Notes under the pieces: generated by a model
Told to the model about the DNA's origin: nothing
Databases searched by the model: none
Seen by the model: the letters and a program-made list of their open reading frames with translations, nothing else
Shown here: positions 6,796 through 13,507 of the stretch, in pieces
Numbering within the stretch: position 1 is the stretch's first letter
Layout: each line of letters starts with the position of its first letter
NCBI GenBank assembly: GCA_902805985.1
Contig: CADCUW010000385.1
Span: 1 to 14,135, forward strand
DNA length: 14,135 nucleotides
Reading direction: 5' to 3'
Origin: an uncultured Rubrobacteraceae bacterium
Lineage (GTDB): Bacteria; Actinomycetota; Rubrobacteria; Rubrobacterales; Rubrobacteraceae
Made by a program: the position numbers and the translations under genes

Positions 6796-8070
6796 ATGGC
6801 AAGCCAGGCGGCAAGTAACTCAGGTGCCGGAAACAGGGTGATCATAGCCATAGCGGGCGTCGTGATGCAGGTCGCGCTCGGGGCGGTCTACGCCTGGAGC
6901 GTATTTAGTGACCCGCTCGCGCAGCAGTACGGCGGGGCTTCGGCGACGGCGGTAAACGCGACGTTCAGCATCACGATCTTTACGCTGGGGTTCGCGGCTT
7001 TTGCGGGCGGGCTCTGGATGGGTAGCGCGGGGCCGCGCACCGTGGCGCTCACGGCGGGCGTGCTCTACGGGCTCGGCATCTTCCTGGCCGGCTTCGCGGA
7101 GAGCAGTCTCACGCTGCTCTACCTAACGTACGGCTTCATCGCCGGCGCCGGCATCGGCCTCGGCTACATCGTGCCGGTCGCCACGCTCATCAAGTGGTTC
7201 CCTGACAGACGCGGCTTTATTACCGGCATCGCCGTGGCCGGCTTCGGCGGCGGCGCGTTCATAACGGCGTTCGTGGCCCGCGGCCTGGTCGCCTCGGTCG
7301 GTCCTTTCAGCACTTTCACGATTCTCGGCATCATCTACCTGGTGATGGTCGTGGGCGCTGCCCTCTTTATGAAGAACCCGCCCGAGGGCTGGACGCCCCC
7401 CGGCTGGGAGCCCGATACGGACGGTAGCGGCGACAGCTCCGGCGTTAACTACGACCTCGGCGGCGCGACCAGGACCTGGCAGTGGTACGCCTTGTGGGCG
7501 CTCCTGTTCCTGAACGTCACGGCGGGTATCTCCATCATCACCGTCGCCTCGCCGATGGCCGTCGAGCTCTCCGGGGCGAGCGCGACCGTCGCCGCTGGCC
7601 TCGTCAGCATCATCTCCATCGGCAACGCCCTCGGGCGGTTCTTCTGGGCCTGGCTCTCTGACGCTATCGGACGCAAGTGGGTCTTTCTCGTGATGTTCCT
7701 GCTCCAGGCGGTGCTCTTCGCCCTGCTGCCCTTCGTCGGCACGGTGTACGTGGTGCTCGCCATCATCTCGTTTATCATCATCTCCTGCTACGGCGGCGGG
7801 TTCGGGACGATGCCGGCCTTCAACGCCGACTACTTCGGGCCGGCGAACGTCGGCAAGATCTACGGCCTCATGCTCACCGCATGGAGCTTCGGCGGCGTGC
7901 TCGGCCCGCTCCTTATCTCCTACATCATCGACTCGACCGGCTCCTATACGGCGGCTTTCTACATCATCGCCGTCATCATGGTCGCCAGCGCCGGCGTCGC
8001 CTTTATCGTCAGGCCACCGACCCGCGGCTCGGAAGCCCCCGCCGCCCAACCCGAGGGTGCCAGGGCGTAG
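6796..8070 (+). CDS. OFA-family MFS transporter (oxalate/formate antiporter type)
   Basis: A 424-residue integral membrane protein with about 12 hydrophobic segments, in the oxalate:formate antiporter (OFA) branch of the major facilitator superfamily. Visible hallmarks are the first helix with ALGAVYAWSVFSDPL (about 28-41), the IKWFPDRRGFITGIAVAGFG loop-helix near 132-151, the LNVTAGISIITVASP segment (239-253), and NALGRFFWAWLSDAIGRK (277-294), which is the MFS loop signature at the start of the second half. A hydrophilic loop rich in Pro, Gly and Asp (195-222) separates the halves. The ATG follows AGGGGAGGA, a strong ribosome binding site. The segment aligned by eye with transmembrane helix 11 (356-372) has no lysine, whereas OxlT of Oxalobacter uses Lys355 there, so the substrate need not be oxalate. 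Context favours formate or a related carboxylate. Confidence 0.85.
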   Translation: MASQAASNSGAGNRVIIAIAGVVMQVALGAVYAWSVFSDPLAQQYGGASATAVNATFSITIFTLGFAAFAGGLWMGSAGPRTVALTAGVLYGLGIFLAGFAESSLTLLYLTYGFIAGAGIGLGYIVPVATLIKWFPDRRGFITGIAVAGFGGGAFITAFVARGLVASVGPFSTFTILGIIYLVMVVGAALFMKNPPEGWTPPGWEPDTDGSGDSSGVNYDLGGATRTWQWYALWALLFLNVTAGISIITVASPMAVELSGASATVAAGLVSIISIGNALGRFFWAWLSDAIGRKWVFLVMFLLQAVLFALLPFVGTVYVVLAIISFIIISCYGGGFGTMPAFNADYFGPANVGKIYGLMLTAWSFGGVLGPLLISYIIDSTGSYTAAFYIIAVIMVASAGVAFIVRPPTRGSEAPAAQPEGARA

Positions 8071-8091
8071 GCACCGGGTCAGAACGGTCCA

Positions 8092-8130
8092 AACCCCCCG
8101 CGCTCCCGGGAGCGCGGGGGGTTATCTTTT
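8092..8130 (+). terminator. Strong rho-independent terminator after the OFA transporter
   Basis: Perfect 14-base arms AACCCCCCGCGCTC (8092-8105) and GAGCGCGGGGGGTT (8110-8123) enclose a CCGG tetraloop, followed by ATCTTTT. This is the strongest hairpin in the window and isolates the transporter from the next operon. Confidence 0.93.
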
Positions 8131-8161
8131 GCCCGGGTAGTTTGGGCGTTCGTGTACGCCA

Positions 8162-8202
8162 AAGCGTATACGCTTGACTGTATACAAGGCATCCCATATA
8201 GT
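8162..8202 (+). promoter_or_regulatory. Near-consensus promoter with overlapping palindromic operators
   Basis: TTGACT (8174-8179), a 17-base spacer and TATAGT (8197-8202) form a very good housekeeping promoter. A perfect 14-base palindrome AAGCGTATACGCTT (8162-8175) overlaps the -35 box. A second one, TGTATACA (8179-8186), sits in the spacer; both share the GTATAC core with centres 14 bases apart. A protein bound here would block RNA polymerase, so a repressor, possibly a GntR-type regulator, is inferred. The regulator gene itself is not in the window. Confidence 0.75.
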
Positions 8203-8236
8203 GCCAAATCGTTCGGGAAAGGGCGAAAGGAGTGGG

Positions 8237-8557
8237 GTGGAGCGCAACAACGAGTGGGTTCGCGTAGAGCGAACCCCGGCCTTCAAGGAGTTGGTGAGGG
8301 CCAAGAGAGCATTCATCATACCGGCGACGATCTTCTTCATGGTCTTCTACTTCGGGCTGCCGTTCCTGGCGGCGTTCACGACGGTTTTGAACGTGAAGGT
8401 GATCGGCCCGCTAACGCTGGCGTACATCTACGCGTTCGCGCAGTTCGCGATGACCTGGATCCTGATGCACCTCTATGTCAGCCGGGCGAACAGGTGGGAC
8501 AATTTGGTGGACCGTGCGCGGGAAGAGGCCGCAGGCGAAGCCGGGGAGGCGCGCTAG
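8237..8557 (+). CDS. DUF485 (YjcH-like) inner membrane protein
   Basis: A 106-residue protein with an N-terminal soluble part containing RTPAFKELVRAKRAFIIP, the usual opening of DUF485 proteins. Two transmembrane helices follow (about 26-48 and 58-82) and then a charged, Ala/Glu-rich tail. In E. coli the homologue YjcH lies just upstream of the acetate symporter gene actP; here too the next gene is ActP-like, one base after this stop codon. The frame is open back to 8174, but that would place the start inside the promoter. The GTG at 8237, with AAAGGAG at 8226-8232, is the start that lies downstream of the promoter. The biochemical role of the family is not established; it is thought to accompany the symporter. 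Confidence 0.85.
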   Translation: MERNNEWVRVERTPAFKELVRAKRAFIIPATIFFMVFYFGLPFLAAFTTVLNVKVIGPLTLAYIYAFAQFAMTWILMHLYVSRANRWDNLVDRAREEAAGEAGEAR

Positions 8558-8558
8558 C

Positions 8559-10193
8559 ATGAGCGACCAAGTAATAGCCATCGTCTTCTTTATCGCGATC
8601 ATCGCGCTGACGCTCGGCATCACGGCCTGGGCCTCGCGCCAGAACACGGGCACCGACAGCCACTACGTGGCCGGCGGCCAGATCAAGGGCTGGCAGAACG
8701 GCCTGGCTATCTCCGGCGACTACCTCTCGGCGGCATCTTTCCTCGGCATCGCCGGGGCCATCGCCCTGGGCGGCTTCTCGGGCTTCTACCTCTCTATAGG
8801 CTTCCTCGTGGCGTACCTCGTGGTGCTCTTGCTGGTTGCCGAACCTTTGCGGAACATGGGCAAGTACACCCTGGCGGACATGCTCGCCAGCCGCTTCAAC
8901 ACGAGCAGCGTCCGCTCGGTGGCGGCCCTGAGCACGATAGCAATAAGCATGTTCTACATGATCGCGCAGCTAAACGGCTCCGGGGCGCTCATCGGGCTCT
9001 TGCTGGGCTTCCCTTACTGGCTCTCGGTCATCGTCATAGGCATCCTGATGACGGTGTACATCGTGATCGGCGGCATGGTCGCGACCACCTGGATCCAGAT
9101 CATCAAGGCCGTCCTGCTCATAGCCGGCACGGTGACCCTCTCCATCCTCGTTCTCGCCCGCTACGGGTTCAACCCGCTCACGCTCTTCTCGGCGGTCGAG
9201 AACGAGATCGGCAGGGAGGCCCTCTTCCCGCCGGCGCCCACGCCGGGGATCGAAGGGCTCTGGCTGAGCCTCGACGTGATCTCCTTGAACATAGCCCTCG
9301 TGCTCGGGACGGCGGGCCTGCCGCACATCCTGATCCGGTTCCTCACCGTCCCCGACGCGAAGACGGCCCGCTCCTCGATCGTGGTGGCGACCTGGATCAT
9401 CGGCCTCTTCTACCTGCTCACGCCCATCCTCGGGTACGGTGCCGCGCTCATCGTCGGCCAGGACGAGATCTCGGAGGCGAACGCGGCGGGCAACCTCGCC
9501 GCCCCGCAGCTCGCCGAGGCCCTGGGTGGTCCGATCTTCTTCGCCTTTATCTCGGCGGTCGCCTTCGCTACCATCGTGGCCGTCGTCGCCGGGCTCGTCG
9601 TCGCAGCCTCCAGCGCCTTCGCCCACGACTTCTACACGAACGTGATCCGCGGCGGGGAGGCGACCCAGGAGGAGCAGTTCCGCGCCGCGCGCTACGCGGC
9701 TATCGGCATCTCTGTTGCGGCCATACTGCTGGCCCTGCCAGCGGAGAGCTTCAACGTGGCGTTCCTGGTCGCCCTGGCCTTCGCGGTCGCCGCGAGCGCG
9801 AACGTGCCGGTGATCCTCCTGACCATCTTCTGGAAGCGATTCAACACGACCGGAGCCGTGACGGGCATGCTCGTCGGCCTGATCTCGGCGGTGGTGCTCG
9901 TGATGATCAGCCCGAACGTGCTGACCGGCCCGAACCCCGAGCCGCCGGCCACACCGATCATTCCGATAGACGCGCTCTTCCCGCTCAAGAGCCCCGCCTT
10001 GATCTCCGTGCCCCTCGGCTTCCTGGGATGTTACCTGGGCACCATCTTCGGCGGTCGTGGCGCTGAGCGCGAGCGCGAGCAGGGCCTGCAGGTCTCCTAC
10101 GACGAGATCCGGGTCCGCGCCAACACTGGCTTCTCGAACATAGAGGAGGAGATCCGGGAGACCACCCCGGAGACCGAGCAGCGCACCTCGTAA
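8559..10193 (+). CDS. actP: Sodium/solute symporter, ActP-like acetate (monocarboxylate) permease
   Basis: A 544-residue sodium:solute symporter family membrane protein, close in length to E. coli ActP (549), with about 13 hydrophobic segments. Characteristic stretches are YVAGGQIKGWQNGLAISGDY (36-55), SAASFLGIAGAIAL (57-70), GTAGLPHILIRFLTVPDAKT (250-269) and the AFATIVAVVAGLVVAASSAFAHDFY block (335-359), all typical of the ActP branch. A hydrophilic C-terminal tail follows residue 508. The ATG at 8559 lies one base after the DUF485 stop, with GGGGAGG about 9 bases upstream, so the two are co-translated from the promoter at 8174-8202. The likely function is uptake of acetate or other short monocarboxylates with sodium. 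The exact substrate (acetate, propionate, pyruvate or lactate) cannot be read from sequence alone. Confidence 0.88.
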   Translation: MSDQVIAIVFFIAIIALTLGITAWASRQNTGTDSHYVAGGQIKGWQNGLAISGDYLSAASFLGIAGAIALGGFSGFYLSIGFLVAYLVVLLLVAEPLRNMGKYTLADMLASRFNTSSVRSVAALSTIAISMFYMIAQLNGSGALIGLLLGFPYWLSVIVIGILMTVYIVIGGMVATTWIQIIKAVLLIAGTVTLSILVLARYGFNPLTLFSAVENEIGREALFPPAPTPGIEGLWLSLDVISLNIALVLGTAGLPHILIRFLTVPDAKTARSSIVVATWIIGLFYLLTPILGYGAALIVGQDEISEANAAGNLAAPQLAEALGGPIFFAFISAVAFATIVAVVAGLVVAASSAFAHDFYTNVIRGGEATQEEQFRAARYAAIGISVAAILLALPAESFNVAFLVALAFAVAASANVPVILLTIFWKRFNTTGAVTGMLVGLISAVVLVMISPNVLTGPNPEPPATPIIPIDALFPLKSPALISVPLGFLGCYLGTIFGGRGAEREREQGLQVSYDEIRVRANTGFSNIEEEIRETTPETEQRTS

Positions 10194-10216
10194 GCCCGAA
10201 TCATCCCGCTACCGCC

Positions 10217-10248
10217 CCGAGCCCCCGTCTTCACCGGCGGGGGCTCGG
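10217..10248 (+). terminator. GC-rich terminator hairpin after the symporter gene
   Basis: Arms CCGAGCCCCCG (10217-10227) and CGGGGGCTCGG (10238-10248) pair perfectly around a 10-base loop, 24 bases after the stop codon. The following sequence is not T-rich (TACCGCGCCTCTT), so this may be a weak intrinsic terminator or a 3'-end stabilising hairpin. Confidence 0.65.
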
Positions 10249-10291
10249 TACCGCGCCTCTTAACGGTATCTTTACACCGTCTTTGTTTCCC

Positions 10292-10321
10292 TTAACTCGT
10301 CTGTTGCCGGCCCTTTATAGG
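10292..10321 (+). promoter_or_regulatory. Possible promoter of the exported protein gene
   Basis: TTAACT (10292-10297) and TATAGG (10316-10321) each match four of six consensus positions with an 18-base spacer. They lie about 70 bases ahead of the start codon. This is a weak call, made because the gene is preceded by a terminator-like hairpin and so needs its own promoter. Confidence 0.35.
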
Positions 10322-10390
10322 GAAAGGGTATCAAGAGACCGTGGGACTCCCCACGCGACAGTAGCACGCGAACGCTTGAAGGGAGAGACT

Positions 10391-10924
10391 ATGTCGAAAG
10401 GGAGGTCTTCGGTTCTGGCGGTTGCGGTCGCCACCGTCTTGTTGCTGGTCAACGGGAGCGATCTGGCCCTGGCGCAGGCGGAACGGGCAGATGGCGAGGG
10501 CGACGGACAGGGGGGCGTGACGCTCAGGATCCAGGGCGACGAGGGGACGCGCTTCTCCGGTGTCTGTTCTGTCGGAGGGGAGCGGCGCGAGATCTCCGGT
10601 CAAGCCCCTGAGAGCTTTGAGTTCGACCTGGAGGGGCGTTCGCTCTCGTGCGAGGTTGTCAAGCAGAGGGACGTCAGCAACGAGCTCACGGTCGTGCTCA
10701 ACGGCGAGAACGTCCATGCCGAGCAGCGGCTGGCCGGGGAGCAGGGCACCTCGAAGATGACCTACGACGGGAACGGCTCCGTCTCGGCTATGTCGTCCTC
10801 TTCACAGACGACGAGCAACGACCGCGACTCTTCCCTCTCGAAAGCGGAAGAAAAGGCCCTGAAAAACCTCGACGACCGGATCGAGCAGAAGGTGGACGAC
10901 CTGCTCGAACGGGTGATGCCGTAG
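10391..10924 (+). CDS. Small exported protein of unknown function
   Basis: A 177-residue protein with a clear Sec signal peptide: a basic N-terminus (MSKGR), a hydrophobic core at about 8-20 and a probable cleavage after ALA near residue 28. The mature part is acidic, with two cysteines (Cys59 and Cys87) that could form a disulfide. A Ser/Thr-rich linker spans about 129-148, and a highly charged C-terminal helix (about 149-175) looks amphipathic or coiled-coil. No lipobox cysteine is seen, so it is secreted or cell-wall associated, not a lipoprotein. The ATG at 10391 follows AGGGAG and puts the signal peptide at the N-terminus; an open extension back to 10283 has no such features. I do not recognise the family. 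Confidence 0.75.
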   Translation: MSKGRSSVLAVAVATVLLLVNGSDLALAQAERADGEGDGQGGVTLRIQGDEGTRFSGVCSVGGERREISGQAPESFEFDLEGRSLSCEVVKQRDVSNELTVVLNGENVHAEQRLAGEQGTSKMTYDGNGSVSAMSSSSQTTSNDRDSSLSKAEEKALKNLDDRIEQKVDDLLERVMP

Positions 10925-11159
10925 GTCCGCGCATCCACTCGTCTCGCATCCCGGCGTAGGGGTAGGGAGCGTTACCCGTGGCGCGAGGGCCAGCATGCTC
11001 CGTGGGGCGTGCTAGATTTGACGCCGGTCGTCTCCTTGTCGAGGAGCTCCGCCAGGCGCATGCTCTCGAAGCTGTATGCCTTTTAGCGCTCGTCGCCCTC
11101 GCCAAAGGCGCGGGGTCCACAGGCTACGGCGCCGGCCGGCTCCCGGGGGTCGGCCCGGG

Positions 11160-11390
11160 GCAGGAAAGCCGTGGCCCGTATGTCTTCTCTGGCCTGCCGG
11201 AAGTACGACCTTCCCCAACCGCCCGCGCGTCCGGCACGCCGGCAGCATCGGTATGGCCGTGCAAGACGACTGGCAGGGGAGGGGCATCGGGGCAAAGTTG
11301 ATGCGGTCCGTGCTCGACCTCGCGGACAACTGACTCAACCTCTTCATGGCCAGAGCTAACTGTCTACACGGATAACGCCGCCGGGATATC
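11160..11390 (+). pseudogene. Decayed GNAT acetyltransferase (3' half recognisable)
   Basis: The frame ending at 11333 contains FPNRPRVRHAGSIGMAVQDD followed by WQGRGIGAKLMRSVLDLADN. This is the acetyl-CoA-binding motif A of GNAT N-acetyltransferases (Q/R-x-x-G-x-G/A), close to the YhhY-like group. A TGA then sits where the family usually has Trp (DNWLNL); LNL follows it. After a frameshift ELTVYTDNAA continues at about 11354-11388, the next conserved strand of the family. The N-terminal half upstream (10930-11160) cannot be read as one frame. Past about 11390 the similarity is lost and the sequence belongs to the opposite-strand recombinase remnant. This is a broken gene, not a working enzyme. 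Confidence 0.75.
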
Positions 11391-11958
11391 GTTTTTGGTG
11401 TACGAAGTCTCGTCCCCCAGTATCTCCAAGCTGCCGCAGAGGGCGCCGCTCACCTCCGGTGTCCCGTCGTCCCTCAAGACGACGTTCAGCTTCAGCATCT
11501 TGTACAGCCTGTTGCGCTGCTCCGGCGAAAGGGCGTCGAGGGCTTCTGCCGTCAGTCCGGCGTACTGTGTTCCAGTATCGCGTCCCTGTCACCCTTCAGG
11601 CGCTCTAGCTCCTCTCTGCAGCCTCTCAGATCTTCCAGCTCCCGACAGGCAGTCGCGCGGGTCTCCTCTAGGGCCGCGATCTTGCTTCCGAGCTCTTCGT
11701 AGGTGGCAGTCCTCTCGCGGCCAGGTTCTGATATCCGCTCCTCATCCGTTTGGCTTCCCGCAGCTTGTCGTGCCACAGCTCCAGCTCTCGCTGCGGGTCA
11801 CCCTGGCTGCTCCACTCCTCTTTTTCGATCATGGCCTGCAGGCCGTCACGCAGCCTGTCGGGGTCGAGAAGCAGATTGGAGAGAAACCCCAGATGCGGAG
11901 CTCCAGCGCGTCCGCCCTCACGCGCCTGATCTTCGCCCCGCAAGCGCGACCGTCCCGG
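11364..11958 (-). pseudogene. C-terminal remnant of a large serine recombinase
   Basis: Read across three frames, the minus strand gives a continuous recombinase C-terminus. ACGAKIRRVRADALELRIWGF is the end of the zinc-ribbon region. LSNLLLDPDRLRDGLQAMIE and SGYQNLAARGL follow, then TYEELGSKIAALEETRATACR and ERLKGDRDAILE (the coiled coil). Last come QYAGLTAEALDALSPEQRNR and LYKMLKLNVVLRDDGTPEVSG, then a stop at 11366-11364. Frame breaks fall near 11880-11890, 11700-11720 and 11561-11580. The catalytic serine domain and most of the DNA-binding part are absent. It is a dead fragment of a recombinase of the kind carried by prophages and integrative elements. Its 5' end is fused in frame to the amidohydrolase and its 3' end overlaps the GNAT remnant. 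Confidence 0.75.
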
Positions 11959-12668
11959 TTCCCGCCTTCTTCGATGGCCAGACGCGAACCTTCCAGGCCC
12001 TCGGCATGGGCGGCGACCCTCTTGCCGAGCCGGTGGGCCTCCTCAACGACCGCGCGGACCTCCCCGCGGGTGAGCTGGGCGGTCTCGGGGTTCTCGAGCA
12101 CCACACTGCGGGCGCCGGTGGCCATGACCTTGACGAAGTCGGCGCCGGCTGCCAGCTGCTCCCGGGCGGCCTTCCTCACCTCGTCGGGGCCATCCGCGGG
12201 GCGGTACATGGAGCCGAAGACGCGGCAGCCGGGGCTGGTGGCAGAGACGATCCTCGCGCACGTCAGGATGCGCGGCCCCTGGCACAGCCCGAGCCTGACG
12301 GCCTGCCTGAGGTGGAGGGCGTGGTCCCCCTCGCTGCCGACGTCGCGTACCGTGAGGACGCCCATCGAGACGAGGTCGCGGGCGCAGTTGGCGAGCTCGA
12401 AGTAGCGTAAGGCGTCCGTGCGGGGCTCTTCCCCGCGCAGGGGCGGCGGGAGGGTCGGGTAGGAAGAAAGATGGACGTGGGCGTCCACGAGCGCCGGCAT
12501 CAGCGTCGCGCCCGAGAGGTCCACCTTTTCGGGACCAGGCCCGGCCTTCGCGCGGGTGCCCGGCACGACCTCCGCGACCCGGCCGCCGGACAGGCGCACC
12601 GTCGCCCGCTCGGCGATGCCGCCCCGACCGTCCAGCACGCGCGCGTTCGAGAGCACCAGGTCGCCCAT
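11829..12668 (-). pseudogene. Amidohydrolase truncated and fused to a recombinase fragment
   Basis: Residues 1-236 are a metal-dependent amidohydrolase (imidazolonepropionase / Xaa-Pro dipeptidase-like). They include LVLSNARVLDGRGG at the start, the metal-binding HxH in VDAHVHLSS (His64, His66), the probable carboxylated Lys180 in DFVKVMATGA, and His221 in AHAEG. The family normally continues to about 400 residues with a further EHG histidine and a catalytic Asp; both are missing. From residue 237 (about 11960) the frame runs for 43 residues into serine-recombinase sequence, then stops at 11829. The product would be inactive. The start is ATG at 12668 with GGGGGTGG about 8 bases upstream; a longer open frame back to 12884 would cover the promoter and has no protein-like character. 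Confidence 0.8.
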
Positions 12669-12732
12669 CGATCCACCCCCCTTAACCTCTAAGACTCCTC
12701 CGGCCCCGCGTGGCCTGCGGTGGCGATGCCGC

Positions 12733-12761
12733 AGTGTAGCGGACTCAACGGACGGGGCCAA
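12733..12761 (-). promoter_or_regulatory. Probable promoter of the truncated amidohydrolase
   Basis: On the minus strand TTGGCC (12761-12756), a 17-base spacer and TACACT (12738-12733) each match four of six consensus positions. Transcription would begin near 12725, about 57 bases ahead of the ATG. Confidence 0.45.
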
Positions 12762-12768
12762 TCTTCGG

Positions 12769-13088
12769 ATGAAGCAAGAATCCTCGATAAAGGGCCCGGC
12801 GACCCCCCAGGCCTTTGTGCACCAAACAGCGTATAAGGGAGACTCTGCGAACTTCGAGCGTAGGGTTCTCCGAACTTTGGGCATAGAGCATTCTCTGAAG
12901 CACGCACCCAGGGCTGCCGATAAAACCCCCGGGAAGGTACTCCGCCCCCTTGCGGACGGATCGCACGCTGTTACCGGATCGTTGCGGGACTGTCACCTTC
13001 CAGTTGCGCCCGACGGGAAGACATCCTTAGGAAAGCAGCGAGGCACTCGGCGTCCCGAGGGGATGGGCGCGGGCTGCCGGGAGCGAGG
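12769..13088. other. Intergenic stretch without a recognised gene
   Basis: I find no gene here on either strand. The frames that stay open have shadow-like Arg/Pro/Ala-rich translations. The repeated words CGAACTT and AGAG/TCTC around 12841-12900 could be traces of an old mobile element end, but I cannot define borders. Confidence 0.4.
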
Positions 13089-13325
13089 ATGCCGAACGAA
13101 GGCGAGGACTTCAGCACGGGCGGGGGCGAAAGGCTGCGCCTGCCGCCGGGCTACTTCATGCAGTACGTCGCCCCGAACGCTGGCCCCGCGCCCGATCCCG
13201 CGGAGGCGCTTTGGATCCTACGTGGCCCGGACGGGTTGGCGGTGGCCCAGTACGCTCCCGGTGCCGCGACGAAGGGGGCCGTCGAGGGGGCGGCCGCTGA
13301 GCACCGTCGGAGCGTGGGCCGGTAG
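13089..13325 (+). CDS. Hypothetical 78-residue protein
   Basis: A short frame with ATG at 13089 preceded by GGGAGCGAGG, a plausible ribosome binding site. The translation is protein-like and not shadow-like: an acidic N-terminus, then LRLPPGYFMQYVAPNAG, ALWILRGPDGLAVAQYAPG and an Ala/Glu-rich end. It has no cysteine, no signal peptide and no membrane helix. I do not recognise it. It stands alone, with no close neighbour on its strand, so it may be an orphan gene or a fragment. Confidence 0.5.
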   Translation: MPNEGEDFSTGGGERLRLPPGYFMQYVAPNAGPAPDPAEALWILRGPDGLAVAQYAPGAATKGAVEGAAAEHRRSVGR

Positions 13326-13364
13326 CGGCGGCCAACCGAAGGTAACCTTCTGCGCATAAACGTC

Positions 13365-13507
13365 AGAGACTGTCTGGAAAGTAGTCTGGGTAGGATCTCG
13401 GCGTCGGATCTGGCCGGTAAACGGAGGCCAAAGAGCTCGAAACTGAAGCGGTTCGGTCTCTCTGGAGGCTACGCGTTCATACCTCCGGGACTTTTCAGAT
13501 GGTTTCT
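13365..13507. mobile_element. Possible miniature inverted-repeat element or IS remnant
   Basis: AGAGACTGTCTGGAAAGTA (13365-13383) and the reverse complement of 13489-13507, AGAAACCATCTGAAAAGTC, agree at 14 of 19 positions. The left repeat resembles the terminal GAGACTGTCTG-type ends of some insertion sequences. The 143-base interval has no open frame of note, so it would be a non-autonomous or decayed element. I see no convincing target-site duplication. Confidence 0.35.

Noticed and set aside
7123..8049. 308-residue minus-strand frame over the OFA transporter
   Set aside because: Extremely Asp/Gly/Arg/His-rich reverse-complement shadow of a membrane protein gene.
10978..11100. Protein-like minus-strand words (for example KAYSFESMRLAELLDKETTG) that might be another gene remnant
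   Set aside because: Short, bounded by stops and without a recognisable family; not enough to claim a gene.
11395..12410. 336- and 235-residue plus-strand frames opposite the recombinase and amidohydrolase remnants
   Set aside because: Ser/Pro/Arg/Ala-rich shadows; the minus strand carries the recognisable families.
12669..12884. Upstream extension of the amidohydrolase to a start at 12884
   Set aside because: The extra 72 residues are not protein-like, lack family similarity, and cover a plausible promoter; the ATG at 12668 has a ribosome binding site and begins at the usual family start.
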